DNA of 64,000 nt from Clostridia bacterium (GTDB lineage: Bacteria; Bacillota; Clostridia; UBA1381), in assembly GCA_900751885.1 (NCBI GenBank), contig CAADTH010000029.1, positions 1-64,000 on the forward strand. The letters run 5' to 3'. The stretch's first letter is position 1. The number at the start of each line of letters is the position of its first letter. The position numbers and the translations under genes are program-made. Shown here in pieces: positions 44,921 to 53,484 of this stretch. The notes under the pieces were generated by a model that did no database searches, was not told where the DNA came from, and worked only from the letters and a program-made list of their open reading frames with translations.

Positions 44921-46192
44921 TCAACCGATGTTCTCATTAATTCTGGAAACATTGGAATCCGAAAAGACATCTTTTTCGGCAAGTACATCCTTTTCAATCA
45001 TAGAGTTGCGGGAAATACCCATATTTTCTGCAATCATAACATTCGTTCCCACAAGTACCAATCCATTTGTACACATTTTGGATGTGTATGGATTGTCCTC
45101 CGTCTCAAACGTACCAATTTTTGCCCCATCTCCAACCACTGCATTGGAACCGATGACTGCCTTTTCAATAATGACATTCTTCCCAATTTTAACATTCGGC
45201 ATAATCACAGAATCACGAATCACGCTTCCCTCGCCGATGGATACCCCTCCAAACACAACTGAATGCGCTACTTCTCCATAAATATCGCACCCTTCTGTAA
45301 TGGTACTGTTTTTAATCACCGCGCCACAACCCACAAAGTGTGGTGCACGGACAGGATTTCTGGAATAGATGCTCCATTTGCGGTCGCCCAAATCAAATTT
45401 CGGCGGATTTTCCACTAGATCCATATTCGCTTCCCACAGGCTCTGAACAGTTCCGACATCCTTCCAGTATCCTTCAAAGCGGTAGGTATACATTTTTTCT
45501 TTCATCGCAAGCATTTGAGGGATGATATTTTTGCCAAAATCATTGTCCGACTTTGGATTGTTTTCATCTACAATCAGGTATTTTTTCAGTGCCGCCCACT
45601 CAAAAATATAAATTCCCATTGACGCGAGATTGCTCTTTGGTTCCTTTGGTTTTTCCTCAAATTCCACAATCGCGCCTTCCTCATCCGTGTTCATGATACC
45701 AAACCGGCTCGCTTCGTCCCACGGTACCGGCATGACTGCAATCGTTGCAGTCGCACCTGTTTTGATATGATGCTTTAGCATGTTGCCATAGTGCATCTTA
45801 TAAATATGGTCCCCGGAAAGAATCAATACGTGTTTTGGATTGAACTGCTCGATAAATCCGATATTTTGATAAATCGCATTTGCCGTCCCCTTGTACCACT
45901 CTCCAGATTCTGCCTTCTGATATGGCGGCAGGACATAGACTCCGCCATTATTGCGGTCCAAATCCCATGGAGTTCCATTTCCAATATACGTATTTAATTC
46001 AAGTGGCTGATATTGCGTGAGCACCCCGACTGTATCGATACCTGAGTGGACACAATTACTAAGTGGAAAATCGATAATCCGATACTTGCCGCCAAATGGT
46101 ACCGCAGGCTTTGCCACATTTGTGGTAAGCGCTCCCAATCTGCTCCCCTGACCACCTGCTAAAATCATCGCTACACAATCTTTTGACATCAT
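44921..46192 (-). CDS. glgC: Glucose-1-phosphate adenylyltransferase
   Basis: This 423-residue enzyme makes ADP-glucose from ATP and glucose-1-phosphate. It shows the signature AGGQGSRLGALT, PFGGKYRIIDFPLSNC, the sugar-binding EFEEKPKEPKS and the C-terminal beta-helix (SVVFGGVSIGEGSVIRDSV). ATG 46192 follows TAATGGGGGA; an ATG codon follows immediately, so the start may be one codon later. Confidence 0.93.
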   Translation of the reverse strand: MMSKDCVAMILAGGQGSRLGALTTNVAKPAVPFGGKYRIIDFPLSNCVHSGIDTVGVLTQYQPLELNTYIGNGTPWDLDRNNGGVYVLPPYQKAESGEWYKGTANAIYQNIGFIEQFNPKHVLILSGDHIYKMHYGNMLKHHIKTGATATIAVMPVPWDEASRFGIMNTDEEGAIVEFEEKPKEPKSNLASMGIYIFEWAALKKYLIVDENNPKSDNDFGKNIIPQMLAMKEKMYTYRFEGYWKDVGTVQSLWEANMDLVENPPKFDLGDRKWSIYSRNPVRAPHFVGCGAVIKNSTITEGCDIYGEVAHSVVFGGVSIGEGSVIRDSVIMPNVKIGKNVIIEKAVIGSNAVVGDGAKIGTFETEDNPYTSKMCTNGLVLVGTNVMIAENMGISRNSMIEKDVLAEKDVFSDSNVSRINENIG

Positions 46193-46213
46193 AAAATCAT
46201 CCCCCATTAGATA

Positions 46214-48232
46214 TTAAAGTTTACTAATCTTTGAATTTTTCGTTTGTTTTTTCTCTTTTTCCGCAGGCAATGCGTTCGGCTCCTGCTTTTTTACTCGTTT
46301 TTTCTTTTTGATATATATGATAGAAAAACCAGGAACTTCTACATGAATGGTATAATGAAAATCCCTGTAATCCTTCTTAACCGCCTTATATGTCTTTTTT
46401 GTGGTTCTGGATTTGCCTCCATATCTCATCGCATCGCTGCCAAGAACGACTTCATACTCTCCTGCCGATGGTACACCGATGGCATATCTCGTACGTTTTA
46501 CCGGCGTGAAATTTCCAATCACCACTACATATTCACTTTTTGCCTTTCCCTTTCTCATGAAGGAAACAACCGAATTTTCTGCATCTCCGTCATTGATCCA
46601 GGAAAATCCGTCCCAATCTGTGTCAATCTGCCAAAATGCCTTGTTTTCCAGATAAAAATGATTGATATCCTGCACGTACTGATGGAACTTTTTATGTTCC
46701 GGCTTGTCAAGCAGCTGCCAATCAAGCTGACCGTCATACTTCCATTCAGAAAACTGTGCAAGCTCTCCGCCCATAAAGAGCATCTTTTTGCCTGGAAGCG
46801 CTAGATAGTATCCCAAAAGCAGACGAAGCTGTGCAAGCTTCTCCTCATATTCACCAAACATTTTATTGGCAAGTGATCCCTTTCCATGTACTACCTCGTC
46901 ATGGGAAAGCGGAAGAATATAATTCTCCGAATAAGCGTAAAACATCAAAAACGTCAAAAGGTTGTGATTTGGTTTTCGAAAATATGAATCCATCTGCATA
47001 TAGCGAAGGGTGTCATTCATCCAACCCATGTTCCACTTATAATTGAAGCCAAGTCCGCCCTTGTCCACCGCTCCTGTCACCATCCCCCATGCTGTGGACT
47101 CCTCTGCAATCATCAAGATATTTGGGAAATTCGCAAACATCATCTTATTGAGACTTCGCAGAAAATCAATTGCCTCCAGATTCTGATTCCCTCCGTACTT
47201 ATTTGGAGTCCATTCCCCATCCTGACGGCTGTAATCCCTGTAGAGCATAGAACTGACTGCATCAACCCTGAGTCCATCTACATGAAATTCATTTGCCCAA
47301 AAATACGCTGATGACATCAAAAATGATACGACCTCACTCTTTCCATAGTCAAATACCATCGTGCCCCAGTCTTTGTGCTCTCCCATGCGCGAGTCAGCGT
47401 ATTCATAGGTCGGCTCTCCATCAAAGCGGTAAAGTCCATGTGCATCCTTCGGAAAATGCGCCGGAACCCAGTCCATAATCACACCGATTCCATTTTTATG
47501 AAATTTGTCGATGAACGCCATAAATTGTTCCGGTGTTCCATATCGGCTCGTCGCCGCAAAGAAGCCTGTCACCTGATATCCCCAAGAACCATCATAAGGG
47601 TATTCTGTCAGCGGCATCAATTCAATATGCGTATATCCCATATCCTTGACATAGGGAATTAGCTCATCCGCCAGCTCTTCATAGCTGTAATAGCTTCCGT
47701 CCTCCTTTACCTTCCATGACCCTGCGTGCAGCTCATAAATGAGCATTGGCTTATCATACGGTGCGCTTTTTTCTCTCTTTTTCATCCACGCACTGTCCTT
47801 CCATTTGTATGTACCAAGCTCATGTACGACAGATGCCGTGTCTGGTCTCACTTGCGCATACACCCCATATGGGTCAGCCTTGTAATACACCTTGCCATCG
47901 TTCGCCTCAATGGCGTATTTATAGAGATCCCCTTCTTTTAGGTCACTGTAGAACCCATACCAAATTCCAGTATCTCCAATTTCCTCGAGCGGTCGTTTCA
48001 TATGCTGCCAATCATTGAAATCTCCAACCAAGCTTACACATTTTGCGTGCGGCGCCCAAACCGCAAACCGCCACCCTTTTATTCTCTCGCCGTTTTCTTC
48101 CCTTTCTATTAAATGCACGCCCAGCATATGATATGACTTAAAGTTTGTTCCTTCATGAAAAAGATATAACTGAAATTCACTGATTCCACACCATTCGATT
48201 GGTTTCTCAAATTCTTTTGTTTTTTCTTCCAT
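46214..48232 (-). CDS. glgB: 1,4-alpha-glucan branching enzyme
   Basis: This 672-residue GH13 branching enzyme has an N-terminal CBM48 domain (FAVWAPHAKCVSLVGDFNDW) and barrel motifs DWVPAHFP, GLRVDAVSSML (nucleophile Asp), IAEEST (acid Glu) and LPLSHDEVVHG. The last 25 residues are Lys-rich (KKKKRVKKQEP), a milder echo of the GlgA tail. It is the first gene of the glycogen operon, with CGGAGGT upstream. Confidence 0.93.
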   Translation of the reverse strand: MEEKTKEFEKPIEWCGISEFQLYLFHEGTNFKSYHMLGVHLIEREENGERIKGWRFAVWAPHAKCVSLVGDFNDWQHMKRPLEEIGDTGIWYGFYSDLKEGDLYKYAIEANDGKVYYKADPYGVYAQVRPDTASVVHELGTYKWKDSAWMKKREKSAPYDKPMLIYELHAGSWKVKEDGSYYSYEELADELIPYVKDMGYTHIELMPLTEYPYDGSWGYQVTGFFAATSRYGTPEQFMAFIDKFHKNGIGVIMDWVPAHFPKDAHGLYRFDGEPTYEYADSRMGEHKDWGTMVFDYGKSEVVSFLMSSAYFWANEFHVDGLRVDAVSSMLYRDYSRQDGEWTPNKYGGNQNLEAIDFLRSLNKMMFANFPNILMIAEESTAWGMVTGAVDKGGLGFNYKWNMGWMNDTLRYMQMDSYFRKPNHNLLTFLMFYAYSENYILPLSHDEVVHGKGSLANKMFGEYEEKLAQLRLLLGYYLALPGKKMLFMGGELAQFSEWKYDGQLDWQLLDKPEHKKFHQYVQDINHFYLENKAFWQIDTDWDGFSWINDGDAENSVVSFMRKGKAKSEYVVVIGNFTPVKRTRYAIGVPSAGEYEVVLGSDAMRYGGKSRTTKKTYKAVKKDYRDFHYTIHVEVPGFSIIYIKKKKRVKKQEPNALPAEKEKKQTKNSKISKL

Positions 48233-48659
48233 ATATAAAATACCTCCGATTCTATATTTCCGCTTTCTATAACATATATACCCACATTTTTAGTTGATAA
48301 AACATATTTTTGTAAAATTCGTGTAATTTTTTTATTGAGTTCTCATAGTTTTGGTTTGTTTTGGTTTTGTCTTATTGTGCAATACGCCGAAATTAGATTT
48401 AACCAAATTATAGCACAATTTTTTCCATTCGTAAAGAGCAGATTTCAATTTTTCAATATCCTTCCTGTGCTTTTACTTGTATTACAAATATTTCTTGACA
48501 TGACATTAAAAAAAGATTAAAATAAATATACATGCTTAATGTTTCTTTTTATAAATTTCTGTATCAATCTGTGGGGGCAGGTAAGATTTCTGAATTTTAA
48601 TTTTTTGTAGATTTTTTACAATTTATATGACGTGTATTAATTTAAGGGGGGTGCATACT
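48233..48659. other. Divergent intergenic region between glgB and rny
   Basis: No gene is seen. The rny side carries a promoter (48495-48523). I could not identify a convincing glgB promoter; an AT-rich stretch lies 40-100 bases before the glgB start. Confidence 0.5.
48495..48523 (+). promoter_or_regulatory. Promoter of rny
   Basis: TTGACA (48495-48500) and TAAAAT (48518-48523) are separated by 17 bases. Confidence 0.7.
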
Positions 48660-50210
48660 ATACTAGATATTATATTGATTATCTTGACCGTTTTATTCGC
48701 CGTTTTGAATGTTGTCTCATTCAAACTGGGGATTTCATATAGAAAAAAGACCGCGGAAGCAGAAATGGGCAGTGCGGAAGAAAAAGCAAAACAAATCGTC
48801 TCCCAGGCGGAAAAAGACGGTGAAGCCAAAAGAAGAGAGCTTTTGCTCGAAGCAAAAGAAGAGGTTCACAAATCCCGTCTGGATTTTGATAAAGAAGTAA
48901 AAGAGCGCAGAAGTGAGCTTTCACGTCAGGAGCTTAGAATCGAACAAAAGGAAACGGCACTCGAGAAAAAAACAGAAACTCTGGAGAAAAAAGATGCCGT
49001 GTTAAATCAACGTTCCAAGGATTTGGACACACGCGAAGAAGAAATTGCAGAAATCAAACAACAGCAGATTAAGGAATTAGAAAAAATCTCAGGTTTCACA
49101 ACGGAAGAAGCAAAAGAATATTTACTGGGCGATATCAAAAATCAAACAAAGCATGAAGCTGCAATGATGATAAAAGAGATTGAGCAGCAAGCAAAAGAAA
49201 CAGCAGAAAAAGAAGCAAAGAACATTGTTACGCAGTCTATCCAGAAGGTTGCGGCAGACCACGTGGCAGAAACCACTGTATCTGTCGTCACACTTCCAAG
49301 CGACGAAATGAAAGGACGTATTATCGGGCGTGAGGGACGCAATATTCGTACTCTGGAAACCCTGACCGGCGTTGATCTCATCATTGATGATACCCCAGAG
49401 GCGGTTATCCTTTCAAGCTTTGATCCAATTCGCAGGGAAGTAGCAAGAATTGCACTGGAAAAACTTATTGTCGATGGTCGTATTCATCCGGCGCGCATTG
49501 AGGAGACTGTCGAAAAATCGCGAAAAGAAGTAGAAAATATTATCAAACAGGAGGGAGAAGCCGCGACCTTCGAAACAGGAGTACACGGGCTTCACCCTGA
49601 GCTGATTAAACTGCTCGGTAAACTCAAATATCGAACAAGTTATGGACAAAATGTCCTCAAGCATTCTATTGAGGTTGCCCATTTGGCAGGCGTGATGGCA
49701 GGAGAACTTGGCTGTGATGTCAACCTCGCAAAACGCGCTGGTCTTTTGCACGACATCGGAAAAGCAGTCGACCATGAGGTGGAGGGCTCTCATGTCACCA
49801 TTGGCGCTGAAATTGCAAAGAAATACAAGGAAAATAAAGATGTTGTACATGCAATCTTAGCACACCATGGCGATATCGAACCGGAGACATTGGTTGCCGC
49901 TTTGGTACAGGCAGCAGATGCAATTTCAGCGGCGCGCCCTGGTGCTCGCCGTGAAAATCTGGAGACCTACATCAAACGTCTGCAAAAACTCGAGGAAATT
50001 GCGAACGACTTTGAAGGTGTTGAAAAATCTTATGCAATTCAGGCTGGTCGCGAAATCCGCATTATGGTAAAGCCAGAGAGCGTAGACGATGCCGGTATGG
50101 TGCTTATTGCAAAGGATATCGTAAAACGAATTGAGACAGAGCTTGAGTATCCCGGACAAATTAAAATCAGCTTGATTCGTGAAACACGCGCAGTAGATTA
50201 CGCGAAATAA
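48627..50210 (+). CDS. rny: Ribonuclease Y
   Basis: RNase Y starts bulk mRNA decay from the membrane. It shows an N-terminal membrane helix (LDIILIILTVLFAVLNVV), a long charged coiled coil (about 35-190), a KH domain (GRIIGREGRNIRTLETLTG) and an HD domain (LLHDIGKAVDHE). The start is uncertain. ATG 48627 has no Shine-Dalgarno site, while a strong AAGGGGGG lies inside the frame at 48644-48651. The only codon at ideal spacing behind that is ATA 48660, then ATT 48669. The listed start gives 527 residues; internal starts give about 511-516, still a normal length. Confidence 0.92.
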   Translation: MTCINLRGVHTILDIILIILTVLFAVLNVVSFKLGISYRKKTAEAEMGSAEEKAKQIVSQAEKDGEAKRRELLLEAKEEVHKSRLDFDKEVKERRSELSRQELRIEQKETALEKKTETLEKKDAVLNQRSKDLDTREEEIAEIKQQQIKELEKISGFTTEEAKEYLLGDIKNQTKHEAAMMIKEIEQQAKETAEKEAKNIVTQSIQKVAADHVAETTVSVVTLPSDEMKGRIIGREGRNIRTLETLTGVDLIIDDTPEAVILSSFDPIRREVARIALEKLIVDGRIHPARIEETVEKSRKEVENIIKQEGEAATFETGVHGLHPELIKLLGKLKYRTSYGQNVLKHSIEVAHLAGVMAGELGCDVNLAKRAGLLHDIGKAVDHEVEGSHVTIGAEIAKKYKENKDVVHAILAHHGDIEPETLVAALVQAADAISAARPGARRENLETYIKRLQKLEEIANDFEGVEKSYAIQAGREIRIMVKPESVDDAGMVLIAKDIVKRIETELEYPGQIKISLIRETRAVDYAK

Positions 50211-50228
50211 ATACAAAAGAAACAAATG

Positions 50229-50264
50229 GTAGACAAATTCAAAAATGAATTTGTCTACTTTTTT
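50229..50264 (+). terminator. Terminator between rny and ymdB
   Basis: GTAGACAAATTC pairs with GAATTTGTCTAC, followed by six T. Its arms match the stem after the NlpC/P60 gene. Readthrough would let ymdB be co-expressed with rny. Confidence 0.85.
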
Positions 50265-50280
50265 GCCATGGAGGAGTACA

Positions 50281-51054
50281 ATGAAAATTTTATGTATTGG
50301 CGATATTGTCGGACGTACCGGACGCTATACCCTTGAAAAATATCTTCCTGAGCTTCGGAAGGATGTGGATTTTGTCATAGCAAACGCAGAGAATTCCGCC
50401 CATGGACGCGGAATGAACAAAAAAATCTATGAAGAACTCTCGGATATGGGAATTGACGCCTTTACCATGGGAAATCATACTTGGGGCACAAAGGATATCG
50501 TTCCTCTTCTTGAATACCAAGACAATATTATCCGTCCTGCAAATCTCGACCCTTCATGCCCTGGAAAGGGATCTCTGCTTCTTCCTGTGGGGGATACGAA
50601 AATCGGAATCATCAATTTAATTGGACGGACCTATATGGACCCCTGTGATTCGCCTTTTCGTCAGGCAGACAAAGAAATTGAGAAGCTATCAAAAGAGACG
50701 AACCTTATCTTTGTCGATTTTCATGCAGAGGCGACCAGCGAAAAAATTGCGATGGGCTGGTATCTTGCCGGACGTGTCACTGCGGTATTCGGAACACACA
50801 CCCATGTCCAGACAGCGGACGAAACGATTTTAAAAGGCGGCACAGGATATATCACCGATCTCGGGATGACAGGACCTATCTACTCTGTGCTCGGGATGGA
50901 GAGAAAAATCGTCATAGACCGCTTTTTAAACGGCATGCCCCAGCGCTTTGAACTCGCGGATGGAAAGGGACGTGTCAGCGGCGCACTGTTTGAAGTCGAC
51001 GCAAGCACTGGAAAAACAGCGCACATCGAACGGATTTTGATTGAGGAAAGCTAA
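50281..51054 (+). CDS. ymdB: YmdB-family metallophosphoesterase
   Basis: This 257-residue TIGR00282-type phosphodiesterase shows metal-binding motifs GDIVGRTG, NAENSAHG, GNHTWG, DFHAEATSEK and GTHTHVQTAD. B. subtilis YmdB hydrolyses 2',3'-cyclic nucleotides, affects RNase Y-dependent decay and sits next to rny, as here. GGAGGAG precedes the ATG. Its stop overlaps the next gene's start (TAATG). Confidence 0.9.
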   Translation: MKILCIGDIVGRTGRYTLEKYLPELRKDVDFVIANAENSAHGRGMNKKIYEELSDMGIDAFTMGNHTWGTKDIVPLLEYQDNIIRPANLDPSCPGKGSLLLPVGDTKIGIINLIGRTYMDPCDSPFRQADKEIEKLSKETNLIFVDFHAEATSEKIAMGWYLAGRVTAVFGTHTHVQTADETILKGGTGYITDLGMTGPIYSVLGMERKIVIDRFLNGMPQRFELADGKGRVSGALFEVDASTGKTAHIERILIEES

Positions 51055-51527
51055 TGGAAATTTGTTTCAGACCATACCGCATTGAGGATTGCTCCCAAAT
51101 AACCAACTTATTTTATCAAACCGTTCACACTGTCAATATAGCAGATTATTCTGACGCTGAAGTGGTAGCATGGGCGCCTGCAATTCCCAATCCCAGCGTG
51201 TGGGATGCCTCCTTCCAATCCCACTACACCCTTGTTGCCCATGTAGGTTCTGATATTGTGGGATTTGGAGATATTACACGAGATGGCTATCTTGACCGCT
51301 TGTATGTCCACCATGCCTTTCAGCGTCAAAAAATTGCCACGCGCATTGTAGAGGGTCTGGAGATATATGCAAGAAAAAACTCACTTCCTATTATTACAAC
51401 GCAAAGCTCTATCACTGCAACGCCTTTTTTTGTAAAACGTGGCTATCAAATTATCACAAAACAAAAGGTGTCTCGCTGTGGTGTACTGCTTACAAATTTT
51501 GTGATGAAAAAAGTACTGTTTAGATAG
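51054..51527 (+). CDS. GNAT-family N-acetyltransferase
   Basis: This 157-residue protein has the acetyl-CoA loop region DRLYVHHAFQRQKIATRIV (Q/RxxG/A-like) and the fold strand VGFGDI. It resembles the PhnO/YafP-type group. It is translationally coupled to ymdB. The substrate is unknown. Confidence 0.8.
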   Translation: MEICFRPYRIEDCSQITNLFYQTVHTVNIADYSDAEVVAWAPAIPNPSVWDASFQSHYTLVAHVGSDIVGFGDITRDGYLDRLYVHHAFQRQKIATRIVEGLEIYARKNSLPIITTQSSITATPFFVKRGYQIITKQKVSRCGVLLTNFVMKKVLFR

Positions 51528-51651
51528 GATAAGGCTTTTATATACTACAAGGTTGAACTATTATTCAATTAATAAACATATATCACCAAATACGCTGTAC
51601 GCTTCTATTCTTTCATTCATCTGTTGATTATCGCTGTCTATCATCATATAT

Positions 51652-51699
51652 AAAAAGGTCGGAATCTGAACCTTCCCGATTTAGATTCCGACCTTTTTT
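51652..51699. terminator. Bidirectional terminator between the GNAT and GH35 genes
   Basis: AAAAAGGTCGGAATCT pairs perfectly with AGATTCCGACCTTTTT between convergent genes. Confidence 0.92.
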
Positions 51700-53431
51700 A
51701 TTTGTCCAGGATAACCATGTCAAGTACTGCTTCATCAACAAAGCTCACAGCAGGACTTTTCGCAGGATACAAGTCAAAAATAATCATTTCATTTTTCCCC
51801 TGATGCAGGATGCCCTTCGGCACATACAACGTCTGCTGTGGCCCCTTCCTCCAATACCGTCCCAAATTGAATCCGTTTATTATGATAACGCCCTTTGTAA
51901 AGCCGGAAGGTCTGAGATACGTATCATTTACCTCATCAATTTCAAATATCGCTTTGTATACTGCCGGCTGATTCAATGCAACCCCTTCCTTTGCTTCAGG
52001 AAATTCCGTCATCGGAAAGCTTGTGATGTCATATTCCGTCACTTCATCATTCCCAATTTTGACAGGCTGCAACAATCCCTTTTTATCATATATTCTCGGT
52101 CCATAGTTGACCCTTCCCATGTTTTCAATCAAAATCTTTAACTTCTTTACTCCTGAAATTGAGACAAGATTATATTCCGTTCCGCGTTCATATTCACCTA
52201 TCAGCACATCGTCTGCGTAAAACATGGCTCTGTCGTGCGGCTCGCCTATCTCAATCTCACCGCTCATTCCTTCCACGTTCATTTCGTACATAATATAACC
52301 AAAGCTCTGCCCGAGTTCCTCCATGGTTTTGACAGGACTATTTTTATATACTGTCCCAAACTGCTTCGCATTGTCAAACAAACCAAATGCTTTGAATTGA
52401 TTTATCGTTCCATATGCCGCCGCTTTCTCCTTTTCTTCCGGTACAGCATCATTTCCTGTCAGCAACTGTTTCAAAAGCCTGTACTGCTTCGTAGTCTTTC
52501 CCTCCTCAGTCAGTACCGCTCCATAGTCATAGCTCGTGATACAAGGCTCAAAATGAGGATTACAGTTAGAGCCGTTGTAAAACCCAAAATTTGTTCCGCC
52601 GCTGAACATATAGATGTTAAAATGTCCGCCCATCTCTATCATATTCTTTATTTCAGCAATTGCGGCTTCCGGCTCTCTTGTATGATGTGCGACTCCCCAC
52701 TGGTCAAACCAGCCGTTCCAAAATTCCATACAAATCTTCGGCTCACCAGGGCGAAGCGTTTCCAGCCGCCCGAATGCCTGCTGTGACCTTGAACCGAAAT
52801 TCGCTGTCATCAGGATTCCATCGAGACTGCCATCCTCAAGATGTGTTTTCCCTACTCCATCCGATGTAAACATCGGTACGGTGACGCCAAGCTCTATGTA
52901 CGTATCTCGAATCCATTCCAGATAAGCGGCGTCCGGCTGTTCCAAACCGCCGTATTCATTCTCAATCTGAACAGCGATGATATTTCCACCATTCGTTGAA
53001 AAATGCGGACGAAGCACTGCAAAAATCTGTTCAAAATAGCTTCTCACACAGCTTAAAAACGGCTGATTATCATGTCTAAGTTTAATTCCATCAATATTCA
53101 ACAGCCATGACGGCAGTCCGCCCATTTCCCATTCCGCGCAGATATACGGGCCGGGGCGTACAATGATGTACAACCCCAGCTCCTCAGCTATCTCTATAAA
53201 TTTCTCAAAATCTGCAATGCCGTCAAAGCAGAACTCTCCCTGCTTCGGCTCCTGCACATTCCATGCAAGATACGTTTCAACTGTATTTAAGCCGCATTCC
53301 TTTAGCTTCATTAATCTGTCCCTCCACTGTGACGGATGAACTCGAAAATAGTGTATTGCCCCTGAATACAGCTTAAATTCCTTATCATTTACATATAGAT
53401 GATTACCTCTTGTTTCTAATCCTTTTTTCAT
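51698..53431 (-). CDS. GH35 beta-galactosidase
   Basis: This 577-residue protein retains the GH35 barrel with acid/base E159 (QIENEYGG) and nucleophile E236 (MEFWNGWFDQWG). The N-terminal YSGAIHYFRVHPSQWRDRL is a strong family mark. C-terminal beta domains follow (NGFNLGRYWRKGPQQTLYVP). There is no signal peptide, so it acts on imported galactosides. It is a single gene with its own terminator. Confidence 0.92.
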   Translation of the reverse strand: MKKGLETRGNHLYVNDKEFKLYSGAIHYFRVHPSQWRDRLMKLKECGLNTVETYLAWNVQEPKQGEFCFDGIADFEKFIEIAEELGLYIIVRPGPYICAEWEMGGLPSWLLNIDGIKLRHDNQPFLSCVRSYFEQIFAVLRPHFSTNGGNIIAVQIENEYGGLEQPDAAYLEWIRDTYIELGVTVPMFTSDGVGKTHLEDGSLDGILMTANFGSRSQQAFGRLETLRPGEPKICMEFWNGWFDQWGVAHHTREPEAAIAEIKNMIEMGGHFNIYMFSGGTNFGFYNGSNCNPHFEPCITSYDYGAVLTEEGKTTKQYRLLKQLLTGNDAVPEEKEKAAAYGTINQFKAFGLFDNAKQFGTVYKNSPVKTMEELGQSFGYIMYEMNVEGMSGEIEIGEPHDRAMFYADDVLIGEYERGTEYNLVSISGVKKLKILIENMGRVNYGPRIYDKKGLLQPVKIGNDEVTEYDITSFPMTEFPEAKEGVALNQPAVYKAIFEIDEVNDTYLRPSGFTKGVIIINGFNLGRYWRKGPQQTLYVPKGILHQGKNEMIIFDLYPAKSPAVSFVDEAVLDMVILDK

Positions 53432-53484
53432 GCCATTCCTCCATATTTATTTTCTTTGGAAATCCCCTCTTTTGTATGCTTACA

